From Alloboseaceae bacterium BT-24-1 (GTDB lineage: Bacteria; Pseudomonadota; Alphaproteobacteria; Rhizobiales; Beijerinckiaceae), in contig JAOYTL010000019.1 of assembly GCA_025846845.1 (NCBI GenBank), positions 44,398 to 108,397 of the forward strand: a stretch of 64,000 bases of DNA, given 5' to 3'. A model generated the notes under the pieces. That model was not told the DNA's origin and did not search any database. It saw only the letters and a list, made by a program, of their open reading frames with translations. Below, one piece after another: positions 54,088 through 64,000 of this stretch. How positions within the stretch are numbered: the first letter of the stretch is position 1; each line of letters opens with the position of its first letter. The translations under genes were made by a program, and so were the position numbers.

Positions 54088-54201
54088 CGTGCTTCTAAGC
54101 GCCCGCAGCGAAGAAGGCGAGCTTGTCAGCTTTCGGGTGGGAGACGCATGCTGACATCACTAGCTTCGTGAGCATGAGATTGAGATCGCGAGGATAGAAC
54201 G

Positions 54202-55182
54202 ATGAACGCTCACTTCAGAACTGCAATGAAACCGATCACCGTCTCCAATGCCGTGCTCGCCCGCGCTGCCGAAGCCATGCCTTCGGAGGCCGATTTTCCG
54301 GCGGCAGCGCCGGGCTCGGACTACGACACTGTGCGCCGCATCCTCTCTTACATCACCAACAACTGGCGGCAGCAGCCGACGATCGAGGCGATCGCCGATG
54401 CGGCAGGGGCGACCCCGACCGATGTGCATCATCTGTTCCGGCGCTGGTGCGGGCTGACCCCCAAGGCCTTCCTGCAGGCGATCACGCTCGACAATGCCAA
54501 GGGCCTGCTGGCCTCCTCCGCCAGCATCCTCGACACCAGCTTCGAGGTCGGCCTCTCCGGCCCGGGCCGGCTTCACGACCTCTTCGTCACCCATGAGGCG
54601 ATGTCGCCGGGGGAGTGGAAGACCGGCGGCGAGGGGCTGCGGTTGTCCTATGGCTTCCATACCTCACCCTTCGGCGAAGCGCTGATCGTGGTGACCGAGC
54701 GCGGCCTTGCCGGCCTCGGCTGGGTCTCGAACAGCCTCGACGGCGGCAAGGTCATCGGCGGCCGGGCCGAGGCGCTGGCCGACATGATGCGGCGCTGGCC
54801 GCATGCGGATTACCGTTTCGATCCGCAGGCGACGAAACCCTATGCGGCCCGCATCTTCGAGCCCGGCAGCTGGTCGCCGCAGACGCCACTGCGCGTCGTG
54901 CTGATCGGCACCGATTTCGAGGTCCGTGTCTGGGAGACGCTGCTGCGCATCCCGGTCGGCTGCGCCACCACCTATGGCGACGTCGCCGGTCATATCGGCA
55001 AGCCCTCGGCGGCGCGTGCGGTCGGCGCGGCGGTCGGCAAGAACCCGATCTCCTTCGTCGTCCCCTGCCATCGCGTCATCGGCAAGTCGGGCGCGCTCAC
55101 CGGCTACCATTGGGGACTGACGCGCAAGCGCGCCATCCTCGGCTGGGAGGCAGGCCAGGTCGCGAGCGGCCAGGCCGCCTGA
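54202..55182 (+). CDS. ada: Ada-like regulator/O6-methylguanine-DNA methyltransferase (AraC-MGMT fusion)
   Basis: This 326-residue protein has an AraC-type HTH domain (about 30-140: IEAIADAAGATPTDVHHLFRRW) followed by a methyltransferase domain with the active-site cysteine in VPCHRVIGKSGAL near residue 290. The N-terminal Ada zinc domain with its methyl-accepting cysteine is absent, as in many alphaproteobacterial homologues. It can repair O6-methylguanine, but it may sense damage differently from E. coli Ada. GAGG precedes the ATG at 54202. Confidence 0.9.
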   Translation: MNAHFRTAMKPITVSNAVLARAAEAMPSEADFPAAAPGSDYDTVRRILSYITNNWRQQPTIEAIADAAGATPTDVHHLFRRWCGLTPKAFLQAITLDNAKGLLASSASILDTSFEVGLSGPGRLHDLFVTHEAMSPGEWKTGGEGLRLSYGFHTSPFGEALIVVTERGLAGLGWVSNSLDGGKVIGGRAEALADMMRRWPHADYRFDPQATKPYAARIFEPGSWSPQTPLRVVLIGTDFEVRVWETLLRIPVGCATTYGDVAGHIGKPSAARAVGAAVGKNPISFVVPCHRVIGKSGALTGYHWGLTRKRAILGWEAGQVASGQAA

Positions 55183-55192
55183 GCCGGTAAGC

Positions 55193-56158
55193 CTACTGGA
55201 TGGCTGGAGCGGGCGCCGCCGTGGGCGGGGGCGCCCGTCTTGCCGTGGCCGGGCGCGGCTTGGCCGTCTCGGGCTTCGGCTCGGGCAGGCCGAGCCGGGA
55301 GCGGATCGAGGCGGCTCGCGCCTCGGTGATACGGGCTCCGCAGAAGCCGTGAGAGCCCTCGCGCTGGAAGTCGCGGCAGATTTGCTCGCGCTCCGACGAG
55401 AATCCCGCCTGCTCGCGGGCGATGGACCTCTGTTCCGGCAGGTCGGCCTTGGCCGAGAGGGCGCGAAAACCCTCTCTGACCGCCGCCTCTGCCTTGCTGC
55501 GCTCGCCGTCGATCTCCTTGGCACGGGCAGGAAGCGTGCGCGCATCCGGTCCCCAGACGCCGCGGGGGTCGATCCGGCACGCAGCGGCTTCGATCACACA
55601 GGGCTGCTCGGGCTCGATCACCAGAAAAGCGCCGTCGAGCACGTCGAAGACGATCGGGCAGGCCGGCGCCTCGAGCTTGTAGCGCGCCAGTCCCGTGGGC
55701 TTGCCGAGCGGGGTCACGGGCACGGGCGCGTCGCCGAATGAGATCGCGCAGGGTTCGGTGAGGTTGCTGGACTGGAAGCCCTCGGCACGCAGCTTCAGGC
55801 CATAGCCACTGCCGGTCTTCTCCAGCGTTGCTTCGCCGAAGCCGCCATTGCGGCGCAAGGTCTTGCCGAGGACCGAGTCTTCACCGGGGATCTTGATCGC
55901 CGGCATGGTGCGCGGCCGCGGCGTTGCCGGCCCGCTGGTGGAAGCTGGTGCCGACTGCTGGGCGCCGGGCGCATTGAAGGGCTGGGCACCCGGCAACTGC
56001 AGAGGCTGCGCCAGCGCCATGCCCGCAAGGCCGAGCCAGGCCAGCGCTGCGCCGGCGGCGAGACGATGGGCGGTCGGGCGGCGAGTCGTGGTCACGGCTG
56101 GTTCCCGTTGCGCAAGGTTCTTTTGAATGAATTGGCCGGGCTTGCTGCGCAAGAGCAT
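55193..56158 (-). CDS. Hypothetical secreted protein with proline-rich C-terminus
   Basis: The frame has 321 residues. A GTG at 56095 (with GGGAACC upstream) may be the real start, giving a clean signal peptide (AAGAALAWLGLAGMALAQP). The middle part (about 120-200) is rich in cysteines and charged residues. A later region (EREQICRDFQREGSHGFCGA) has a paired-cysteine helix reminiscent of LprI/DUF1311 proteins. The tail is Pro/Ala-rich. No enzyme motif is seen. It lies divergent from the dnaK promoter region. Confidence 0.65.
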   Translation of the reverse strand: MLLRSKPGQFIQKNLAQREPAVTTTRRPTAHRLAAGAALAWLGLAGMALAQPLQLPGAQPFNAPGAQQSAPASTSGPATPRPRTMPAIKIPGEDSVLGKTLRRNGGFGEATLEKTGSGYGLKLRAEGFQSSNLTEPCAISFGDAPVPVTPLGKPTGLARYKLEAPACPIVFDVLDGAFLVIEPEQPCVIEAAACRIDPRGVWGPDARTLPARAKEIDGERSKAEAAVREGFRALSAKADLPEQRSIAREQAGFSSEREQICRDFQREGSHGFCGARITEARAASIRSRLGLPEPKPETAKPRPATARRAPPPTAAPAPAIQ

Positions 56159-56243
56159 GAAGGCAACACTTATCCAGAATGGTCAGCGCTGCGAATTCTG
56201 TGCAGGACACCGCTCAAAGCCGATTCTTAATCCGGCTCCGTGC

Positions 56244-56273
56244 CTTGCAAGCAGGGCGTCACCCTCCCTATAT
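56244..56273 (+). promoter_or_regulatory. Sigma-32 (RpoH) heat-shock promoter of dnaK
   Basis: CTTG at 56244 and CCCTATAT at 56266-56273 are separated by exactly 18 bases, matching the alphaproteobacterial heat-shock consensus CTTG-N17/18-CYTATNT. It lies about 280 bases upstream of the dnaK ATG. No CIRCE (TTAGCACTC-type) element was found. The remaining leader from 56274 to 56554 holds no gene. Confidence 0.75.
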
Positions 56274-56554
56274 ACGCCGCCAAGCGGTGGTTTTCGCGAC
56301 CATCGGGGCCGGATTGTGCCAGGCGCTGACATTCACATGCGAGCGCTGAAACGCAGGACCGGTCGATCTTTATTCTAACCGGCGGCCGAAACCGGGCCGG
56401 GGCTAGCGCCTCGTTCCGTCACTTCGCTGCCAGACGTGGATATCCCGGGTTCGTTCGCCGCGGAAGGTGGGGGCGATCCGGGGCCATGGGCCGGAGGACG
56501 GCGCCTTGTGCGCGGGCTTTCCGGCGATCTGCTAAATCGAAAGGGATCCCATCC

Positions 56555-58477
<1,923 letters not shown>

Positions 58478-58504
58478 GCGCGCTCGTCATCGACCGTGAC
58501 GGGG

Positions 58505-58525
58505 TGGCCGGGCTTGACCCGGCCA
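58505..58525. repeat. REP-like intergenic hairpin between dnaK and dnaJ
   Basis: TGGCCGGG-CTTGA-CCCGGCCA forms a perfect 8-bp stem with a 5-base loop. It resembles short GC-rich palindromes scattered between genes in Hyphomicrobiales. There is no T-run, so it is not a classical terminator, but it could modulate dnaJ levels or protect the dnaK mRNA. Confidence 0.6.
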
Positions 58526-58607
58526 TTCCATTAAGGCGATGCGTCGGCAGGACATGACTCGCCGGTTTGCGCAGGAGGCGCAGGGCGGCGTTGGGGCAGC
58601 TGGTTGA

Positions 58608-59738
58608 ATGTCGAAGCGCGACTATTACGAAATCCTCGGGGTGTCCCGGACTGTGACGGAGGTCGAGCTCAAGGGCTCCTTCCGCAAGCTCGCCATGCAG
58701 CATCACCCGGACAAGAACCCGGGCGACAAGCAGGCCGAGATCAAGTTCAAGGAACTCAACGAGGCCTACCAGGTCCTCTCCGACGGCCAGAAGCGCGCGG
58801 CCTATGACCGCTATGGCCATCAGGCTTTCGAGAATGGCGGCGGCGCAGGTGGCCCGGCCGACATGTCGGACTTCATGTCCGACATCTTCGAATCCTTCTT
58901 CGGCGAGGGCCGTGGCCGCGGGCCGCGCGGCGCCAATGCCCGCGAGCGTGGTGCCGACCTGCGCTATAATCTCGAGATCGGCCTCGAAGACGCCTATGCC
59001 GGCAAGAACGAGACCATCCGTGTGCCGACTTCGATGGCCTGCGAGGTCTGCTCCGGCACCGGCGCCAAGGCGGGCTCGAAGTCGCGCCAGTGCCCGACCT
59101 GCGGCGGCCATGGCCGCGTTCGCGCCAGCCAGGGCTTCTTCTCGGTCGAGCGCACCTGCCCGACCTGCAACGGCCGTGGCGAGATCATCGACGATCCCTG
59201 CACCGGCTGCCAGGGCGCCGGCCGTGTCACGCGCGAGCGCACGCTCTCGGTCAACATTCCGGCCGGCGTCGAGGACGGCACCCGCATCCGCCTAGCCGGC
59301 GAGGGCGAGGCCGGTCTGCGCGGCGGCCCGGCGGGCGATCTCTACATCTTCCTCTCGATCAAGCCGCACGCCATCTTCCAGCGCGACGGCGCCGACCTGT
59401 TCTGCCGTGTGCCGATCGGCCTGACCTCGGCGGCGCTCGGCGGCGAGATCGAGGTGCCGACGCTGAACGGTGAAAAGGCCCGGGTGAAAATCCCGGAGGG
59501 TACCCAGACCGGCAAGCAGTTCCGGCTGAAGGCCAAGGGCATGAGCGTGCTGCGCTCGCGCGAAATGGGCGATCTCTACATCCAGGTCCTGGTCGAGACG
59601 CCGCAGAAGCTCACCGCCCGTCAGCGCGAATTGCTGATGGAGTTCGAGCGCGAGAGCTCGGGCGCCACCCATCCCGAGACCGCCGGCTTCTTCGGCCGGG
59701 TCAAGGATTTCCTCGGCGGCCTCGGCGGCGCAGCCTGA
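58608..59738 (+). CDS. dnaJ: Co-chaperone DnaJ (Hsp40)
   Basis: This 376-residue type I J-protein has the J domain with HPD (MQHHPDKNPGD), a G/F-rich linker (AFENGGGAGG), four CxxCxGxG zinc motifs between about 145 and 210 (CEVCSGTG, CPTCGGHG, CPTCNGRG, CTGCQGAG) and a C-terminal substrate domain. It stimulates DnaK ATPase. Its position after dnaK under the heat-shock promoter is standard. Confidence 0.98.
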   Translation: MSKRDYYEILGVSRTVTEVELKGSFRKLAMQHHPDKNPGDKQAEIKFKELNEAYQVLSDGQKRAAYDRYGHQAFENGGGAGGPADMSDFMSDIFESFFGEGRGRGPRGANARERGADLRYNLEIGLEDAYAGKNETIRVPTSMACEVCSGTGAKAGSKSRQCPTCGGHGRVRASQGFFSVERTCPTCNGRGEIIDDPCTGCQGAGRVTRERTLSVNIPAGVEDGTRIRLAGEGEAGLRGGPAGDLYIFLSIKPHAIFQRDGADLFCRVPIGLTSAALGGEIEVPTLNGEKARVKIPEGTQTGKQFRLKAKGMSVLRSREMGDLYIQVLVETPQKLTARQRELLMEFERESSGATHPETAGFFGRVKDFLGGLGGAA

Positions 59739-59741
59739 GCA

Positions 59742-59777
59742 CAAAAAAACGGGCGCCTTGCGGCGCCCGCCTTTCTT
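59742..59777. terminator. Bidirectional intrinsic terminator between dnaJ and csbD-like gene
   Basis: The stem CGGGCGCC/GGCGCCCG with a 4-base loop is preceded by seven A and followed by CCTTTCTT. It can thus terminate dnaJ on the plus strand and the CsbD-like gene on the minus strand. Confidence 0.85.
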
Positions 59778-59797
59778 CGATCGGGCCGACCTTGCGG

Positions 59798-59989
59798 TCA
59801 GGCCTTGTCGATCACTTTCTTGACGGCGTCCTTGGTCTTGCCGACCGCCTGCTGGGCTTCGCCCTTGCGCTCCTGCGCGATGCCCTCGGCCTGAAGGCCG
59901 GGCTTGTTCAGCGCCTTGCCGGCGGCCTGCTTGACGTTGCCGGCGGCCTCGTTGGCCATGCCCTTGATCTTGTCGGCGGTGCTGCCCAT
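59798..59989 (-). CDS. CsbD-family stress protein
   Basis: This 63-residue hydrophilic protein (start MGSTADKIKG at 59989) has the CsbD pattern: KIKGMANEAAGNVKQAAGKAL and KGEAQQAVGKTKDAVKK. CsbD-like proteins are abundant under general stress in many bacteria; their role is unknown. The longer frame from 60091 adds non-conserved residues. It shares a bidirectional terminator with dnaJ. Confidence 0.9.
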   Translation of the reverse strand: MGSTADKIKGMANEAAGNVKQAAGKALNKPGLQAEGIAQERKGEAQQAVGKTKDAVKKVIDKA

Positions 59990-60077
59990 GGACGTTTTCC
60001 TTTTCGAATGACGCGAAATCGGCGCGGTAGCGCCGGTTCGGTGGAAGAACGTTGCCGCCGACCTTTGGTTCCGCCTC

Positions 60078-60899
60078 TCAGGTGGATGCATTGGCCTCCG
60101 CGATCGCCCGCAGTGCCCGGCCCGTCGCCTCGTCGGCCGGGAAGAACGTCTCCAGGGCCAGTTCGGACAGTGTGACGTCGACCGGCGTACCGAACACCGT
60201 CGTCGTCGAGATCAGCGACAGGACGGTCTCGCCCAGCCGCAGCTTCAAAGGCACTACGATCGGCGGTTCCGCCTCATCATGCGATTTGCCCTTTGTCGTC
60301 GGCGCGGCCGGGACGGGATAGCTCAGCAACTCGGTCAGCAGCTCGGCCAGCAGCGGATCGGCCGTGGCGCGGATCTGCTGACGCAGCCGGGCGATCAAAT
60401 GGCCGCGCCATTCGGCGAGGTTGACGATCGCCGGGGCGAGCCCGCGCGGATGCAGGCTGAGCCTGAGCACATTGACTGGCGGCCGCAGCAGGTCGGCGTC
60501 CTCGACCAATGTCAGCAGCGGCGGGATCATCGCGTTCGCCGCGAGCAGGGTCCAATGCCGGTCGATCGCGGCGGCCGGGTAGGGCTCATGCCCCTTGAGC
60601 AACATGTCGATCGCGCTGCGGGCTGCTTGCAGGCTCGGATCCTCCAGCGAGCGTTCGAGATAGACCGGGGCATAGCCGGCCGAGAGCAGCAGCGCGTTGC
60701 GCTCGCGCAAGGGCACGCCGAGATGCTCGGCGAGCAGCAGGACCATGTCCCGGCTCGGTGCCGAACGGCCGCTCTCGATGAAGCTGAGATGCTTCTGCGA
60801 GATCTCGGCCTCGAGGGCGAGATCGAGCTGGCTGAGGCGACGAAGCTGGCGCCAGTCGCGGATGAGATGCCCGATCGTGGGCTGCTGGTGCTTGTTCAT
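60078..60899 (-). CDS. XRE-family regulator with MmyB-type C-terminal domain
   Basis: This 273-residue protein (start MNKHQQPTIG at 60899) has an N-terminal HTH_3 (about 10-65: LSQLDLALEAEISQKHLSFIESGRSAPS) followed by a MmyB-like ligand-binding domain (about 90-260). It is divergent from the membrane protein gene at 61032, which it may regulate. Confidence 0.85.
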   Translation of the reverse strand: MNKHQQPTIGHLIRDWRQLRRLSQLDLALEAEISQKHLSFIESGRSAPSRDMVLLLAEHLGVPLRERNALLLSAGYAPVYLERSLEDPSLQAARSAIDMLLKGHEPYPAAAIDRHWTLLAANAMIPPLLTLVEDADLLRPPVNVLRLSLHPRGLAPAIVNLAEWRGHLIARLRQQIRATADPLLAELLTELLSYPVPAAPTTKGKSHDEAEPPIVVPLKLRLGETVLSLISTTTVFGTPVDVTLSELALETFFPADEATGRALRAIAEANAST

Positions 60900-61031
60900 A
60901 GGAAGCAAGCTAGCCGCAGCCGGGGCGCCTTCCAATTACCTCCCGCTTAATCGACGGGCCGCTCAGGCTTCGTCAGCATGGCTCCCATCAGCAACGGCCC
61001 TGACGAGAACGGGCCAAATTGGAGAACAGCC

Positions 61032-61454
61032 ATGGCCTTCATCCAGTCCTCGCGTTTCCTGCGCAATGCTCTCGCCCTCGATGCCGCCGCCTGTGCCGCG
61101 ACCGGCCTGCTGCTCAGCGTTGGCGCCGGTTCGCTCTCCGGCTTCCTCGGCTTCCCCGCCGAGTTCCTGCGTGGCGCCGGCCTCCTGCTCCTGCCTTGCG
61201 CCGCCGCGCTAGCCTTCTTCGCCAGCCGGGTGCGCTTGCCGCGGCTCGCGGTCTACACCGTGATCGGCGTCAATATCCTTTGGGTCGCCGACAGCGTGCT
61301 GATCCTGGTCGCCGGCTGGTTCGCGCCGACGACGCTCGGCATCGCCTTTGTCCTGGCCCAGGCCGCGGCGGTGGCCGTCGTCACCGAGCTCGAGGTGATC
61401 GGCCTGAAGAAGTCGGTCACGGAAGCTGCCGGAGCCGAAGCTGCTCTGCACTGA
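61032..61454 (+). CDS. Small four-helix membrane protein
   Basis: This 140-residue protein starts at MAFIQSSRF (GGAGAAC upstream; the frame extends to 60978). It has four hydrophobic segments of about 20 residues (for example LLLLPCAAALAFFA and VIGVNILWVADSVLILVAG). No catalytic motif is seen. It is probably under control of the divergent XRE regulator and is followed by a strong terminator. Confidence 0.75.
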   Translation: MAFIQSSRFLRNALALDAAACAATGLLLSVGAGSLSGFLGFPAEFLRGAGLLLLPCAAALAFFASRVRLPRLAVYTVIGVNILWVADSVLILVAGWFAPTTLGIAFVLAQAAAVAVVTELEVIGLKKSVTEAAGAEAALH

Positions 61455-61471
61455 CTGCTCGTGCCCGTATT

Positions 61472-61503
61472 ACGCCGCTGCGGAACGTCCGCAGCGGCGT
61501 TTG
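61472..61503 (+). terminator. Intrinsic terminator of the membrane-protein gene
   Basis: A perfect 13-bp stem (ACGCCGCTGCGGA with its complement) has a 3-base loop (ACG) and is followed by TTGCTTTG. It lies 18 bases after the stop at 61454. Confidence 0.85.
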
Positions 61504-61588
61504 CTTTGCGACGGCTTGTCACGAAACTGTCGCCTGTGCTCACTAGCCGGAAGGCCTGCCTCCTCACCCTACGGAACAGGACCGTCCC

Positions 61589-63790
61589 ATGCGCAAACCT
61601 CTCGTCCTTGCGGCTCTCGCGACGCTCCTCGCCGGCGGCACCGCGCTCGCCGAGCCGAATTTCAACCGCATCGCCACCTTCCAGGTGCCGCTGAACCTGC
61701 CGGCCGATCGCGACGCGAAAAAGAAGACGGTCGCGGAGATCATTACCGCCAACGAGGCCGGGACCCTGCTCGCCTATACCGACGCCGAGCAGAAGGCGAT
61801 CGGCCTGATCGACATCACCACGGCCAATGCCCCCAAGCCTGCCGGCTTCATCCCGGTCGGTGGCGAGCCGACCTCGGTCGTCATCCTCGGCGAGCGCGCC
61901 TTCGCTGTCGTCGTCACCTCCGGCGACAATTTCAAGGAGCCGGCCGGCCACCTCGCCACCATCGACCTCAGGACGAAGCAGGTCGCGGCGACCTGCGAGC
62001 TCGGCGGCCAACCCGACTCGATCACGCTGACCAAGGACAAGGGCAAGCTCGCCATCGTCATCGAGAACGAGCGCGACGAGAAGCTCAACAAGGGCGACCT
62101 GCCGCAGCTTCCCGCCGGCAATCTCACGCTGATCGACATCAAGGGCGGCGAGGTCGATTGCGCCTCGAAGCAGGCCGTCGACATCACCGGCATCGCCGCG
62201 GTCGAGCCGACCGATCCGGAGCCGGAATTCGTCGACGTCAACCAGGACGGCCTCGCCGTGGTGACGCTGCAGGAGAACAACCACATCGCCGTGGTCGATA
62301 CGAAGACCGGCACGCTCGTCACGCATTTCCCGGCCGGCACCGTCGATCTCAAGAATATCGACAAGACCCGCGACGGCCAGATCAAGCCGACCGAGGAGCA
62401 GAAAGGTGTTCCGCGCGAGCCGGATGCGGTGCGCTGGCTCGACAATGATCGCTTCGTCACCGCCAATGAGGGCGATTGGAAGGGTGGCTCGCGCGGCTTC
62501 ACGATTCTTCGCAAGGACGGCACGGTCGAGTTCGATGCCGGCAATATGGTCGACCACATCGCCATCCGCCTCGGCCATTATCCGGAGCGCCGCTCCGCCG
62601 CCAAGGGCAGCGAGCCGGAGGGTATCGAGGTCGGCACTTACGGCAGCGACCGTCTGATCTTCGTCGGGCTCGAGCGCGCCTCGCTGGTCCTCGTCTTCAA
62701 GGATGAGGGGCCAGGGCGACCGCCGCGCTTCCTGCAGGCTCTGCCGGGCGGCATCGCGCCGGAAGGTCTGCTCGCCATCCCGCAGCGCAACCTCTTCGTC
62801 AGCGCCTCCGAGGCCGATCTCGGTGAGAAGGGCGGACCACGCTCGGCCGTGACAATCTACGAGCGCAGTGAAGCCCCGATCGCCTATCCGACCATCGTCT
62901 CGGCCGATGTCGACGGCGTCCCGCTCGGCTGGGGCGCGTTGTCTGGTCTCGCTGCCCATCCCGAATTGCCGGGCCGGCTCTTCAGCGTCACCGACAGCGC
63001 CTATACGCCCTCGCGCATCCTTGAGATCGATGCGACCAGGAAGCCGGCGACGATCACCGGCGCGATCACCGTGACCAAGGATGGCAAACCCGCCTCCTAT
63101 GATCTCGAGGGGATCGCGACGCGTCCCGGCGGCGGCTTCTGGCTGGCCTCGGAAGGCGCGCCCGAGCGCAAGGAGAAGCCGACGCAGAACCTGCTGCTGC
63201 GCGTCTCGGCCAAGGGCGAGGTCGAGGAGGAGATCGCCCTGCCGGAGGAGTTCGCCGCCAAGGCGATCAACCAGGGCTATGAGGGCGTCGCCGTCACCGG
63301 CACGGGCCAGGACGAGACGGTCTGGATCGCCGTGCAGCGCGAGTGGAAGGACGACCCCAAGAGCAAGGTCAAGCTCCTGACCTACAAGCCCTCCACCAAG
63401 AGCTGGGGCATCCTCTACTACCCGCTGACCGCTCCCGCTGCTGGCGCCTGGATGGGCCTCTCCGAGCTGACCTATCTCGGCGACGAGGCTTTCGCGGTGA
63501 TCGAGCGCGACAACCTCTTCGGCGCCAAGGCGATGAAGACGCTGGCGACCTTCTCGGTGAAGGGGCTGAAGCCGGCGCCGTTCGGTTCGTCGGAGATCCC
63601 GACCGTCGAGAAGAAGCTGCTGCGCGACCTGACGCCGGAGCTGATGAAGCTCGGCGGCTACGGGCTCGACAAGGTCGAAGGCATGGCGGTCGACAAGGCC
63701 GGCGACCTCTTCGTCGTCACCGACAATGACGGCGTCGACGACTCCTCCGGCGAAACCCAGTTCTTCGCTTTCGGGAAGCTGCCGAAGTAA
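61589..63790 (+). CDS. Secreted esterase-like-activity-of-phytase domain protein
   Basis: This 733-residue protein has a signal peptide (MRKPLVLAALATLLAGGTALA). The N-terminal half has beta-propeller-like repeats (GNLTLIDIKGG, NNHIAVVDTKTG). The C-terminal half (from about 400) has the Phytase-like pattern: SYDLEGIATRPGGGFWLASEG, then NQGYEGVAVTG and LYYPLTAP, with acidic metal-binding positions. It is exported, probably to the periplasm or surface. Its substrate (phosphorylated or esterified compounds) is not determined by sequence. The frame is intact. Confidence 0.85.
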   Translation: MRKPLVLAALATLLAGGTALAEPNFNRIATFQVPLNLPADRDAKKKTVAEIITANEAGTLLAYTDAEQKAIGLIDITTANAPKPAGFIPVGGEPTSVVILGERAFAVVVTSGDNFKEPAGHLATIDLRTKQVAATCELGGQPDSITLTKDKGKLAIVIENERDEKLNKGDLPQLPAGNLTLIDIKGGEVDCASKQAVDITGIAAVEPTDPEPEFVDVNQDGLAVVTLQENNHIAVVDTKTGTLVTHFPAGTVDLKNIDKTRDGQIKPTEEQKGVPREPDAVRWLDNDRFVTANEGDWKGGSRGFTILRKDGTVEFDAGNMVDHIAIRLGHYPERRSAAKGSEPEGIEVGTYGSDRLIFVGLERASLVLVFKDEGPGRPPRFLQALPGGIAPEGLLAIPQRNLFVSASEADLGEKGGPRSAVTIYERSEAPIAYPTIVSADVDGVPLGWGALSGLAAHPELPGRLFSVTDSAYTPSRILEIDATRKPATITGAITVTKDGKPASYDLEGIATRPGGGFWLASEGAPERKEKPTQNLLLRVSAKGEVEEEIALPEEFAAKAINQGYEGVAVTGTGQDETVWIAVQREWKDDPKSKVKLLTYKPSTKSWGILYYPLTAPAAGAWMGLSELTYLGDEAFAVIERDNLFGAKAMKTLATFSVKGLKPAPFGSSEIPTVEKKLLRDLTPELMKLGGYGLDKVEGMAVDKAGDLFVVTDNDGVDDSSGETQFFAFGKLPK

Positions 63791-63806
63791 GGGGCGTCTG
63801 CCGTCT

Positions 63807-63838
63807 TTCCGGGGCGCCGCAAGGCGGCGAGCCCGGAA
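63807..63838. repeat. REP-like imperfect hairpin
   Basis: TTCCGGG and CCCGGAA flank an inner stem (CGCCGC/GCGGCG) with a 3-base loop. It is similar in size and GC-rich character to the element between dnaK and dnaJ, but its sequence differs. It lies 16 bases after the phytase-like gene. Confidence 0.5.
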
Positions 63839-63898
63839 CCCATGAACATGACGGCGCTCCAGTTCGTCATGCTCGCCCTTGTGGCACGGCTGTCCGGT

Positions 63899-64000
63899 TC
63901 ATGATCGGTCGAGTTGCAGGGCGAGTTGTCTTAGGTCGCGTTGGGGTATTGGCGGCGGCTTGAGCAGGCGATCGATGTCGCGTCGCTGCATGAGATTGGC
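63899..64000 (-). CDS. C-terminal end of an unidentified protein (cut by right edge)
   Basis: A minus-strand frame enters from the right edge and stops with TGA at 63899-63901 after 33 codons. It includes LMQRRDIDRLLKPPP and ends QLALQLDRS. The sequence looks protein-like (charged, with no stops), but no family can be named. It could be the end of a transposase or regulator. Confidence 0.35.
   Translation of the reverse strand, partial: ANLMQRRDIDRLLKPPPIPQRDLRQLALQLDRS

Noticed and set aside
61253..62959. 568-codon minus-strand frame
   Set aside because: It is antisense to the phytase-like gene, which has a signal peptide and family motifs.

Overview
The window is GC-rich alphaproteobacterial DNA, most likely from a Bosea-like member of the Hyphomicrobiales. 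That placement is inferred from an FzlA-type GST, an OlsB-type ornithine acyltransferase, a CTTG-N18-CCCTATAT heat-shock promoter in front of dnaK-dnaJ, and general protein character. No rRNA, tRNA or CRISPR array was seen.

The window has two halves. From the left edge to about 40.63 kb it is accessory DNA. It ends at a large serine recombinase (38856-40547) that abuts a comM gene cut just before its Walker A motif (remnant 40639-41545). No 5' half of comM is present, so the element runs off the left edge and is longer than 40.6 kb. From about 41.6 kb rightwards the window is ordinary chromosome: a hybrid histidine kinase, olsB, an epimerase, queG, an fzlA-like gene, uppP, a PrpF-like isomerase with a tricarboxylate-binding protein, nth, a methyltransferase, ada, dnaK-dnaJ, csbD-like, an XRE regulator and a phytase-like secreted protein.

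The accessory part is modular. 0-7.6 kb: the edge of a formylglycine-generating-enzyme-like gene, an HdeA-like periplasmic protein, a DUF1254/DUF1214 protein, an outer-membrane barrel, two AraC-type regulators, a small tyrosine recombinase, a monooxygenase-like protein with a coupled small ORF, and a LysR regulator. 7.8-17.6 kb: a YhaO/YhaN-type nuclease-ATPase pair and a 1997-residue DUF4011-helicase-Vsr-DUF3320 protein. 17.7-25.4 kb: a type II-short CBASS (CD-NTase, E2-like protein, patatin phospholipase) preceded on the same strand by a sigma-like factor, a putative anti-sigma, and an ImmA/IrrE metallopeptidase fused to a UvrD-type helicase. 26.9-28.1 kb: a Fic protein with a repeat-rich promoter. 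28.3-35.3 kb: SIR2-HerA plus a large nuclease/repeat protein. 35.4-38.4 kb: a HEPN-like/nuclease-like coupled pair, divergent from a double zinc-ribbon HNH-like protein. The result is a defence island carried by a serine-recombinase element in comM.

The most interesting unit is 17.7-25.4 kb. The known CBASS regulators CapH/CapP pair a repressor with a DNA-sensing ImmA-like peptidase. Here the same logic seems to be rebuilt from a sigma factor, a candidate anti-sigma, and a peptidase physically fused to a DNA helicase. That reading is an inference from gene order and motifs.
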